From Agilicoccus flavus (GTDB taxonomy: Bacteria > Actinomycetota > Actinomycetes > Actinomycetales > Dermatophilaceae): DNA of 64,000 nt. This document shows, one piece after another, positions 1-6,819 of this stretch. Where the stretch lies: the NCBI RefSeq assembly GCF_014857905.1, contig NZ_JACYXE010000001.1:248001-312000 (forward strand), in the 5' to 3' direction. Position numbers and translations under genes: made by a program. Under the pieces are notes generated by a model. That model was given only the letters and a program-made list of their open reading frames with translations. It made no database searches and was not told the DNA's origin. Within the stretch, counting starts at the first letter, position 1. Every line of letters starts with the position of its first letter.

Positions 1-375
1 CACGTCCACGCCGGCGTGCGTCGTCGCGCCGAGCTCGGCGTAGGCGTTGACGAAGCCGCACCCCCGGTGGCGGGCCCCGATCCAGGCGGCGAGGGCGTCG
101 AACGCGACGAGGACGGGGTCGGCCCCCGCCGGCGCGGCGTCGAGCGTGTCGTGCACGTGCGCCGCGTACTGGGCGTGCCGCGCCCGCAGGTACGCGACGA
201 CGAGCCCCTCCTTGGAGCCGAACCGGTCGTAGATCGTCTTCTTCGTCGTGCCCGCCTCGTCGGCGATGCGGTCGACCCCCACCGCGCCGATCCCCTCCGC
301 GTAGAAGAGGTCCGCGGCGGCGGACAGGATGCGGGCGGCCGCGGGCGTGGCCGGCGGCTCGGCGTGGATGCGCAC
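1..375 (-). CDS. TetR-family transcriptional regulator, C-terminus cut by the window edge
   Basis: The first 125 codons are visible. Residues about 11-57 form a TetR DNA-binding domain: a helix ending in the ADLFYAEG motif, a turn with VDRIADEAG, and the recognition helix TTKKTIYDRFGSKEGL (43-58). The ligand-binding part is cut off at base 1. The GTG start at 375 is chosen because it gives the usual short tail before helix 1. The gene is divergent from the DMT transporter at 475, and an operator-like dyad lies between them, so it most likely represses that transporter and itself. The ligand cannot be predicted. Confidence 0.85.
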   Translation of the reverse strand, partial: MRIHAEPPATPAAARILSAAADLFYAEGIGAVGVDRIADEAGTTKKTIYDRFGSKEGLVVAYLRARHAQYAAHVHDTLDAAPAGADPVLVAFDALAAWIGARHRGCGFVNAYAELGATTHAGVDV

Positions 376-446
376 GGAACTCCCTTCGCGATCGCCCCGG
401 CGTTCGGACCCGGCTCGGGTCCGACGGGCGGATGGCGACTGCCAGT

Positions 447-460
447 ATACCGACCGGTGT
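447..460. promoter_or_regulatory. Candidate TetR operator between regulator and DMT transporter
   Basis: ATACCG-AC-CGGTGT is a 6+2+6 dyad with one mismatch, close to the ATACCG-NN-CGGTAT sites of many actinobacterial TetR proteins. It sits just upstream of GATTAT (461-466), a possible -10 element for the transporter starting at 475. A repressor bound here would block that promoter. No Shine-Dalgarno sequence is visible before 475, so the transcript may be leaderless or nearly so. Confidence 0.55.
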
Positions 461-474
461 GATTATCTGTCCTC

Positions 475-1455
475 ATGGTCGCCTCCCGCCCCCTGATCCC
501 CCTCGCCGCCGCCTTCGTGGTGCTGTGGAGCTCCGGCTTCGTCGGGGCCGAGATGGGGACCCGTCTCACCGGCGCCGACACGCTGCTCATGTGGCGGTTC
601 ATCGCCGCGTCGGCGCTGCTCGTCGCGTTCTGCGCGCTCACGGGGCGGCGGGTCACCCGGGCCGCGCTGCGCCGCCACGTGCCGCTCGGGGTGGTCATGC
701 AGTTCGTCTACCTCGGCGGGGTCTTCCTGGGCGTCCAGCTCGGGGTATCGGCCTCGACGACGGCGCTCATCGCCGCACTGCAGCCGCTACTCGTCGCGCT
801 CGCGGTCGCGCGGTTCGGGTCCCACGCGGCCGAACCGCACCGGCTCTCACCGATGCGGCTCACGGGGCTCGCCCTGGGGTTCGCGGGAGTCGTCCTCGTC
901 GTGGGCACGGGGCTGGCCTCGGGCGCGGCCCCGTCGTGGGCCTACGCGCTGCCGATCGTCGCGATGCTCGGCCTCGGCGCGGGCACGTTCGCCGCCGGCC
1001 GCAGCGCCGACCCGGTCGACGTCGTCACGGGCATGACCATCCAGATGAGCACGGCCGCAGTCGGGTTCGGCACCTGGGCGCTGCTGCACGGCGCGGCCGC
1101 CCCGCCGCTGACGTGGGCGTTCGTCGGGGCCGAGGCGTGGCTCGTGGTCCTCGCCGGGTTCGGCGGCTACGGCACCTACCTCGCCCTCATCGGCCGGCAC
1201 GGTTCGTCGATCGCGAGCGTGCTGCTCTACCTCACCCCGCCGACGACGGCCGTGTGGACGGCCCTGATGTTCGGTGAGCCGCTGTCACTGCTCGCCCTCG
1301 TCGGCATGGCCGTCTCGGCGCTCGGCGTCGCCCTCTTCGTCCGACGCGGATCGCCGGCCGGCCGCGACGTCACGCCCGGTGACGGCGGGAGCCGCGCACC
1401 TGCGCCCCCAGCCACGACAGGCCGCGGCGCAGGGTCGGGACAGGCTGCTCCCTGA
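475..1455 (+). CDS. EamA/DMT-superfamily transporter
   Basis: A 326-residue polytopic membrane protein with about ten hydrophobic segments and the two-fold EamA repeat. The first segment contains VVLWSSGFVGAEMGTR; the last pair includes LYLTPPTTAVWTALMFGEPLS. This is the drug/metabolite exporter fold. The family exports metabolites such as amino acids or toxic compounds; the substrate here is unknown. A hydrophilic tail of about 35 residues overlaps the 3' end of the convergent desaturase gene by 86 bp, so the tail may be poorly conserved. Probable control is by the divergent TetR protein. Confidence 0.87.
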   Translation: MVASRPLIPLAAAFVVLWSSGFVGAEMGTRLTGADTLLMWRFIAASALLVAFCALTGRRVTRAALRRHVPLGVVMQFVYLGGVFLGVQLGVSASTTALIAALQPLLVALAVARFGSHAAEPHRLSPMRLTGLALGFAGVVLVVGTGLASGAAPSWAYALPIVAMLGLGAGTFAAGRSADPVDVVTGMTIQMSTAAVGFGTWALLHGAAAPPLTWAFVGAEAWLVVLAGFGGYGTYLALIGRHGSSIASVLLYLTPPTTAVWTALMFGEPLSLLALVGMAVSALGVALFVRRGSPAGRDVTPGDGGSRAPAPPATTGRGAGSGQAAP

Positions 1456-2761
1456 GGTCCTCCCACGCCCCGTTCGGCAGGGAGTAGCGGATGACCTTGC
1501 GCCACACCGACAGGTACTGGGTGTGCAGCGGGCCCGTGACGTACGGGAGGTCGTAGCGGTCGAAGATCTCGCGCACCCGCACGGCGACCTCGGCGTACCG
1601 GTTGCTCGGCAGGTCGGGGAACATGTGGTGCTCGATCTGGTGCGACAGGTTGCCCGTGGCCAGGTGCATCGCGGGGGGCCCGGAGATGTTCGCGGAGCCG
1701 AGCATCTGGCGCAGGTACCACTCGCCGCGCGTCTCGTCCCTGATCGACGCCTTTGCGAACGTCTCGACCCCGTCGGGGAAGTGACCGCACACGATGACGG
1801 TGTTGGTCCACAGGTTCCGGACGAGGTTCGCCGTGAAGTTGGCCGCGGCGGTCGAGCGCCACGACGTCCCCGACAGGGCGGGGTGGACGACGTAGTCACG
1901 TGCCACGTGCCGAGCCGTCTTCGCGGCGACGGCGCGTACCCCGGCCACGAAGTCCGTCTTCTGCTGGTCGCTGAGGCGCTTGCGGTACTTGAGGTGCCGC
2001 CCGAGCTCGAGGTCGTACAGGGCGATCGAGTACTGGAACGTGATCGCGTTGACGATGTTGTAGATCGGCTGGGCGAGGAACGCCGGGTGCCACTTCTGGT
2101 CGGCGTCGACGCGCAGGATGCCGTAGCCGAGGTCGTTGTCGCGGCCGACGACGTTCGTGTACGTGTGGTGGACCTCGTTGTGGCTGTGCTTCCACATCGC
2201 GGCGGTGGCCGCGTGGTCCCACTCCCAGCTCGAGGAGTGGATCTTCGGGTCACGCATCCAGTCCCACTGGCCGTGCATGACGTTGTGCCCGATCTCCATG
2301 TTCTCGAGGATCTTCGCGGCCGTGAGGCCGAGCGTCCCGGCCACCCAGGCGGCCTTGTTCTTCGAGCCGAGGAGCACGAGGCGCGAGCCCAGCTCGAGGC
2401 CGCGCTGCACGGTGATGAGCCGGCGGATGTAGGCGGCGTCCGCGGCGCCCCGGGTCGCCATGACCTCGTCGCGCAGGGCGTCGAGCTCCCGGCCGAGGGC
2501 GTCGATCTGCGCGGGCGTCAGGTGGCCGGCGGGGTCGGCGCCGCCGGAGCGCTTGGGCTTCCAGTGGCGCTCCGTCGTGGCGGCCGAGGCGCGGGCGGGG
2601 CGGCGGGTGGCCTTGCCGGCGCGCGTCTCGCGCGTGGGGGTGGTGGGCGCGGCGTCCGTCGTGCGCGCGGGCTGTGCGTCGGCCGGGTCGGTGGTCTCCG
2701 GCTCGGTGGTCTCGGGCTCGGTGTCCTCGCGGTCGGTCACGCCGGTGATGGTGGCGGTCAT
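1370..2761 (-). CDS. Membrane fatty-acid (acyl-CoA/acyl-lipid) desaturase
   Basis: A 463-residue di-iron membrane desaturase. The three histidine boxes are HNVMH (about 159-163), HNEVHH (194-199) and HQIEHH (374-379). The HQIEHH box and overall length resemble the actinobacterial DesA3-type enzymes that introduce a cis double bond into saturated acyl chains using electrons from a dedicated oxidoreductase. The first 80 residues are Thr/Glu/Pro rich and probably disordered. The ATG at 2761 is chosen because AGGAG lies just upstream; an earlier in-frame start at 2815 would lie inside the preceding gene. The reductase gene ends 13 bp upstream, so the two form an operon supplying electrons and catalysis. 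Confidence 0.9.
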   Translation of the reverse strand: MTATITGVTDREDTEPETTEPETTDPADAQPARTTDAAPTTPTRETRAGKATRRPARASAATTERHWKPKRSGGADPAGHLTPAQIDALGRELDALRDEVMATRGAADAAYIRRLITVQRGLELGSRLVLLGSKNKAAWVAGTLGLTAAKILENMEIGHNVMHGQWDWMRDPKIHSSSWEWDHAATAAMWKHSHNEVHHTYTNVVGRDNDLGYGILRVDADQKWHPAFLAQPIYNIVNAITFQYSIALYDLELGRHLKYRKRLSDQQKTDFVAGVRAVAAKTARHVARDYVVHPALSGTSWRSTAAANFTANLVRNLWTNTVIVCGHFPDGVETFAKASIRDETRGEWYLRQMLGSANISGPPAMHLATGNLSHQIEHHMFPDLPSNRYAEVAVRVREIFDRYDLPYVTGPLHTQYLSVWRKVIRYSLPNGAWEDLREQPVPTLRRGLSWLGAQVRGSRRHRA

Positions 2762-2774
2762 GGTCACTCCTCGT

Positions 2775-3935
2775 TCACAGGTCGATCGAGCAGGCGCCGG
2801 CGGGGGCGCTGACACAGGTCTGGATGGGGACGGCGCCGCCGCCGTTGCCGGCGGAGGCGGTCGTCACCTCGCCGGTGCGCAGGTCGCGCACGGATCCCTC
2901 GCGCAGGGGCGCGACGCAGCCGAAACAGATGCCCATGCGGCACCCCGACGGCATGAGGACGCCGGCGTCCTCGCCGGAGTCGAGGATCGGGGCGCCGCCG
3001 TCGGCGTCGACGTCGAGGCCGGAGCGGGTGAAGGTCACGACGCCGCCGTCGCCCGTCGCGGCGACGACGGGGCGGAAGCGCTCGGTGTGCAGGCGGACCC
3101 CGAGACCGGCGGCGTCCCAGCGCTCCTGGGCGGCGTCGAGCATCGCGGTCGGGCCGCACGCCCACGTCTCGCGCAGGCGCCAGTCGGGCACGAGGGCGTC
3201 TAGGGTGCGCGCGGCGTCGGCGTCGGACTCGTCGCCGGATGCGCCGTCGGGGCGCAGGTCGAGGATGCCCTCGACCCGGGTGTGGCGCTCGACCAGCCGG
3301 ATGCGGCCGCTGTCGTGCAGGGCGCGCAGCTCGGCGCCCATGACGACGTCGTCCGCGGTCGGAGCGCTGTGCACGACGACGACGTCGGTCAGCTCGGGGT
3401 GGTTGCGCAGCATCCCCATGACGGGGGTGATGCCGCTGCCGGCGGTGAGGAACAGGGCCCGGCGGGGCGCGCGCGGGCCGAGGACGAAGTCGCCGGCCGC
3501 CTGGTCGAGCATGAGCAGCGTGCCCGGCTCGATCTCGTCGACGAGGTGTCGACTGACGACGCCGTCCGGGATCTTCTTCACCGTGACGGCGACAAGGCCG
3601 TCGTCGGCCCCCACCCGGGAGGTGAGGGAGTAGGCGCGCCAGTGGCGGACGCCGTCGACGTCGACCCCGATCCGGATGTACTGGCCCGGCACGTGCGGCC
3701 GCCAGCCGCGCCCGGGGCGGATGAGCAGGGTGGCGGCGTCGGCGGTCTCACGGCGGCGCTCGACGAGGCGGCCGCGCAGGTCCGCCGACAGGTGCAGCGG
3801 GGCGATGAGGCTGCCGTAGTCGGCGGGGAGCAGTGGGGTCGTGAGGAACTCGGCGACCTTGAGCGCCCGGGCGCCGAGGCGGCGGAGGGCGCGCGGCCGC
3901 GGGGCGGTCTGCGGCGGGCCCAGAAGGAACGACAT
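2775..3935 (-). CDS. Ferredoxin-NADP-reductase-like oxidoreductase with C-terminal 2Fe-2S domain
   Basis: A 386-residue flavoprotein. An FAD-binding barrel comes first (RAYSLTS motif), then a nicotinamide-binding domain with GSGITPVMGML, then a plant-type 2Fe-2S domain with C-x4-C-x2-C (CRMGICFGC) and a last Cys in QTC. This is the reductase architecture found next to DesA3-type desaturases in mycobacteria, where it passes electrons from NADPH to the desaturase. The ATG at 3935 follows a purine-rich ribosome site; a GTG at 3944 in frame is an alternative. It is transcribed with the desaturase and is divergent from the PucR regulator at 4023. Confidence 0.9.
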   Translation of the reverse strand: MSFLLGPPQTAPRPRALRRLGARALKVAEFLTTPLLPADYGSLIAPLHLSADLRGRLVERRRETADAATLLIRPGRGWRPHVPGQYIRIGVDVDGVRHWRAYSLTSRVGADDGLVAVTVKKIPDGVVSRHLVDEIEPGTLLMLDQAAGDFVLGPRAPRRALFLTAGSGITPVMGMLRNHPELTDVVVVHSAPTADDVVMGAELRALHDSGRIRLVERHTRVEGILDLRPDGASGDESDADAARTLDALVPDWRLRETWACGPTAMLDAAQERWDAAGLGVRLHTERFRPVVAATGDGGVVTFTRSGLDVDADGGAPILDSGEDAGVLMPSGCRMGICFGCVAPLREGSVRDLRTGEVTTASAGNGGGAVPIQTCVSAPAGACSIDL

Positions 3936-4022
3936 ATCCCCCACCTTTCCTCTCCCCAGGGGCTAATCTCTTGACCATGCGATGTGAAGACGGTCGAGTT
4001 CGTCGTTCTCCGGGAACGATTC

Positions 4023-5462
4023 ATGGGTGATCAGGTCGCTGACCTCCCCCTCTCTGCTCCCGGCGGACTCGCGCTGTCGGAGGAGTTGTTGCTCCGGTTG
4101 CGCGACGAGGTGGGGCCGGCCGCGCAGGAGGCCGTCGAGGCGATCATCGCGGCCATCCCGGGCTACGCCGACCTGCGGGGCGATCCGGGGGTGCGCGTGG
4201 GTCAGGCCGTGCAGCTCGCCCTCGACCACTTCCTCACCCTGGCGGCCGGGAGCGACGACGCGTCGACCCCTGTCGCGAAGAGCACCTCCGGCGCCTACGA
4301 CCTCGGTCGCGGGGAGGCGCGCAGCGGCCGGAGCATGGACGCCCTGCTCGCCGCGTACCGGATCGGCGCGCGCGTGAGCTGGCGGCGGCTCTCGCGCACG
4401 GCCGCGGAGGGCGGGATGTCGGCCGAGTCGATCGGTGCCTTCGCCGAGTTGGTGTTCGCCTACATCGACGAGCTGACGGCGGCGAGCGTCACCGGCCACG
4501 CCGACGAGCTCGCCTCCAGCGGCCGCGCCCGCGAACGGCACCTCGCGACCCTCACCCGCCGGCTGGCCGGCGGCGCCGACGCGCGAGCCGTCGACGAGGC
4601 CGCGCGGCGTGCCCAGTGGAGCCCGCCGACGACGCTGACGTGCCTGCTGCTGACCGAGGGGCAGGGAGCGGCCGTGCGCACCCGCCTCGACCCGCGCACC
4701 CTGTCCGTCTCCGGCGACCTGCCCGACCTCGACGACGCGTGGACGCTCCTGCTCGTGCCCGACCTGTCGGCCGGGGGGCGGGCGCGGCTCGTACGGGATC
4801 TGAGCGGGCGGGGGGCCGTCGTGTCCTCGACCCTGCCCTGGGAGAGGGCCGCGGAGTCCGTGCGCCGAGCCCGGGCCCTGCTGCGCCTGCCCCGTCGCCG
4901 GCTCGACACGCTCGATGCCGACGACCGTCTCGTCGACCTCGTCCTCGCCGCCGACCCCGAGGTGCGCGACGACCTCGCGTCACGCCTGCTCGCCCCGCTC
5001 GCCGACGTGCGCCCGTCCCAGCGGGAGGCGCTCGTCGACACCCTCCGTTCGTGGTTGCTCCACCAGGGACGACGCGCCGACGTGGCCGCCGACCTGCACG
5101 TGCACCCACAGACCGTGCGGTACCGGATGGGGCAGATCCGCGACCGGTTCGGCGACGCCCTCGACGACCCCGCCGTCGTGCTCGCCCTCGTCGTCGCGCT
5201 CGGCCGCGCGCCCACCCCCGCCGAGCGCCGCGACCCGAGCGACGAGTCCGGGCGGTCTCGACCCGGGTCACGGGCCGGTCCGCCGCGGGGACGCCTCCCA
5301 CCCCTCGGGGGCGGCGGGACCTCGGTGCCGCTCGATGCGGACTGCGACGGCGTCCGCGGCCGGATCTCGGCCCGACATCGGCGCGTCGACCGGTCGACAG
5401 GACCGGGTTTTCACGAGAACTGCACTGCCAATGGCGAACCCGGCGATTCCGCAGGCCTCTGA
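4023..5462 (+). CDS. PucR-type helix-turn-helix regulator, divergent from the desaturase operon
   Basis: About 400 residues match a CdaR/PucR-like regulator: an N-terminal helical region, a central GGDEF-like domain, and a C-terminal HTH_30 domain (about 337-385) with the typical run of AADLHVHPQTVRYRMGQI. The reading frame continues about 80 residues past the HTH as a Pro/Arg/Gly-rich tail reaching into a 22-bp inverted repeat, so the natural stop may have been lost or the tail may be non-conserved. The ATG at 4023 is preferred; a GTG at 3984 is possible. Divergent placement from the reductase and desaturase implies control of membrane lipid desaturation. Confidence 0.85.
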   Translation: MGDQVADLPLSAPGGLALSEELLLRLRDEVGPAAQEAVEAIIAAIPGYADLRGDPGVRVGQAVQLALDHFLTLAAGSDDASTPVAKSTSGAYDLGRGEARSGRSMDALLAAYRIGARVSWRRLSRTAAEGGMSAESIGAFAELVFAYIDELTAASVTGHADELASSGRARERHLATLTRRLAGGADARAVDEAARRAQWSPPTTLTCLLLTEGQGAAVRTRLDPRTLSVSGDLPDLDDAWTLLLVPDLSAGGRARLVRDLSGRGAVVSSTLPWERAAESVRRARALLRLPRRRLDTLDADDRLVDLVLAADPEVRDDLASRLLAPLADVRPSQREALVDTLRSWLLHQGRRADVAADLHVHPQTVRYRMGQIRDRFGDALDDPAVVLALVVALGRAPTPAERRDPSDESGRSRPGSRAGPPRGRLPPLGGGGTSVPLDADCDGVRGRISARHRRVDRSTGPGFHENCTANGEPGDSAGL

Positions 5463-5513
5463 CCAGCAACGACGTGATCGCGTGAATGATCGGCAGTGCA
5501 GTTCGCGTGAAAA
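5408..5513. repeat. 22-bp inverted repeat flanking a 62-bp spacer (MITE/REP-like element)
   Basis: The left arm at 5408-5429 begins TTTTCACGAGAACTGC. The right arm at 5492-5513 is its reverse complement with one mismatch (GAG versus GCG). The arms flank 62 bp without a gene. The left arm and the spacer overlap the last codons of the PucR reading frame. A dyad this long with a non-hairpin spacer looks like terminal repeats of a miniature non-autonomous element or a paired repetitive sequence. No other copy is visible in the window. Confidence 0.7.
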
Positions 5514-5918
5514 CGAGCCCCAGTCGACCCGTCCCGGCCCTGCGCCCGCAGCGACCGAGGTGACGATCCGCGTGGTCGGGCCGCGCGGCCGCCGGGGAAT
5601 GCCGACGAGGTGCGGCCTCGATGTGGACTGACCGTCGGTGCACGCACGATGGTCTTACTGTCCCATCGGCCCAGGTCACAGGGCGATACGTCGCCGGGCC
5701 GACCCTTGACGGCCCGAAAAGCCGGTAGTTCTCTGTCAGTGACGTCGTGGCCGCACCTCGCGAACACGCCGACCGCGTGGGACCTCACCCTCCGCGTCCC
5801 GGCGCCCGCCGTTCCTCTACCTCCTGTCGACCATCGGGCATCAACGCCCGTCCGCGGCGTGATCGCCCGGCCCCCGCCGGCCCCGGCGGCCGCGACGACC
5901 GCCGAGTCGGGCGCTGCC
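5463..5918. other. Intergenic region without a recognisable gene
   Basis: The 456 bp between the PucR and rhodanese-like genes (which converge here) hold the right arm of the 22-bp inverted repeat and a hairpin at 5695-5716 (CGGGCCG, 8-nt loop, CGGCCCG) followed by AAAA. I see no convincing coding region or RNA gene. Confidence 0.6.
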
Positions 5919-6359
5919 TCAGCGCATCGGCGCGGTGGTGGCGACCGGGAGGCCCGCGGCGCGCCACGCGGCGAACCCGCCGCGCACGACGGTGACGCGG
6001 GGGTGGCCGGGATCGAATCCCGCGAACGTCGCGGGCTCGGGGCCGCCGTCGGCCGAGCCGACGAGGTGGACCCGGGCGGCCCCGGCGAGGTCGGCCAGCT
6101 CCGCGCCGGTGGTGGCGACCCGAACGGGCAGGGCCGGATGGAGCGCGCCCTCGGTGGCGCGCTCGGCGTCGGAGCGGACGTCGAGCAGCACAGCACGCCC
6201 GGCGAGCGCGTCCTGGTAGGCGGCCCGCGGCGAGACGGCACCGGCCTCGGGGACGGCCGGGGCGGTCGTCGAGAACAGCTCGACCTGCCAGAGGACGTCG
6301 TGGCGGGGGTCGGCGACCGGAGTGGGCGCGGCGATCGTGGCAGAAGTGACGGCAGACAT
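5919..6359 (-). CDS. Rhodanese-like domain protein lacking the catalytic cysteine
   Basis: A 146-residue single rhodanese-like domain. The LLDVRSDAER strand (58-67) and the closing VRGGFAAWRAAGLPV motif (125-139) are clear. The active-site loop, normally C-x-x-G-x-R, reads VHLVGSADGG, with Gly101 where the persulfide cysteine should be. Sulfurtransferase activity is therefore not expected, and a binding or regulatory role is more likely. The ATG at 6359 follows a GAGAGAG ribosome site. Two cysteine-containing leader ORFs and a hairpin lie upstream, so expression may respond to cysteine supply. Confidence 0.8.
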   Translation of the reverse strand: MSAVTSATIAAPTPVADPRHDVLWQVELFSTTAPAVPEAGAVSPRAAYQDALAGRAVLLDVRSDAERATEGALHPALPVRVATTGAELADLAGAARVHLVGSADGGPEPATFAGFDPGHPRVTVVRGGFAAWRAAGLPVATTAPMR

Positions 6360-6377
6360 GAGGGCTCTCTCGGGGCG

Positions 6378-6395
6378 GCCCGCGGAAGCGCGGGC
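6378..6395 (-). promoter_or_regulatory. Stem-loop between leader ORF and rhodanese-like gene
   Basis: GCCCGCG and CGCGGGC form a perfect 7-bp stem around a 4-base loop (GAAG on the plus strand, CTTC in the transcript). It lies between the stop of the 29-codon leader ORF and the ribosome site of the rhodanese-like gene. It could be an attenuator or a translation-blocking stem whose folding depends on ribosome position on the leader. There is no T-tract, so a simple intrinsic terminator is less likely. Confidence 0.45.
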
Positions 6396-6415
6396 GGGGT
6401 GCTGTCGGGCGGAGG

Positions 6416-6505
6416 TCAGGCCGGGCGACAACACCGGTCCGCGACGCACACGACGGCCGGCGCACGGTGCGCTCCGGCCGGGTGCATTCGCGGGCGCGAG
6501 GTCAT
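6416..6505 (-). CDS. 29-residue leader peptide with C-terminal Cys-Cys
   Basis: A short ORF with a near-perfect ribosome site (TAGGAGGC) four to five bases before the ATG. The peptide begins MTSRPRMHPAGAH and ends VVCVADRCCRPA: three cysteines in the last ten residues, two adjacent. Cysteine-rich leader peptides that stall when charged tRNA-Cys is scarce are known upstream of sulfur genes in actinobacteria. Here the target is the rhodanese-like gene 56 bp downstream, separated by the stem-loop at 6378-6395. Its ribosome site overlaps the stop of a second tiny ORF. Assigned from composition and position only. Confidence 0.6.
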   Translation of the reverse strand: MTSRPRMHPAGAHRAPAVVCVADRCCRPA

Positions 6506-6510
6506 GCCTC

Positions 6511-6534
6511 CTATTTCGGCACGCACACACCCAT
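6511..6534 (-). CDS. Seven-residue upstream ORF MGVCVPK
   Basis: ATG to TAG encodes MGVCVPK. Its stop codon lies inside the AGGAGG ribosome site of the 29-codon leader ORF, so translation of the two could be coupled. There is no ribosome site before it; AAGGCT (6546-6541 on the minus strand) lies six bases upstream of the ATG and might serve as a -10 for a leaderless start. The central cysteine fits a sensing role with the next leader. Much too short for homology evidence, so treat as a candidate. Confidence 0.4.
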   Translation of the reverse strand: MGVCVPK

Positions 6535-6744
6535 AAGTAAAGCCTTGGGATGCCCCAATCTCAGATTATGAGTCGGCACCACGGCGAACGCCGTCCGCCG
6601 GAGACGTCGATCGCGCCGCCGGCAGCGCGATCGCCCACCCGGCGCGGACCGCTCGCAGAGTGAGACGGCGGCGGTGAGCTGGCCGGATACCCGAGCAGAC
6701 CCCCGCCCCGACCGCGAGCCCCGAGGTTGCGGGCGCAGCGTCGA

Positions 6745-6782
6745 TACACTCGCAGGTCGGCCTGGAGGGCACCGCCGCCCTC
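6745..6782 (+). promoter_or_regulatory. Candidate promoter and small 5'-UTR hairpin of the BCCT gene
   Basis: TACACT at 6745-6750 fits a TANNNT -10 element about 70 bp before the BCCT start. In the leader, GAGGGC (6765-6770) can pair with GCCCTC (6777-6782) across six bases. No convincing -35 element is seen and no known riboswitch consensus is recognised. Confidence 0.35.
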
Positions 6783-6819
6783 GGTCACTCCCCGCACCCA
6801 CCCCTCCCCGAGGAGCTCT

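Noticed and set aside
5601-5918. Small protein gene in the gap before the rhodanese-like gene
   Set aside because: Frames here show no start with a ribosome site and no domain-like sequence.
6001-6020. GGGATCGAATCCC resembling a tRNA T-arm
   Set aside because: It lies within the rhodanese-like coding sequence and no acceptor, D or anticodon arms surround it.
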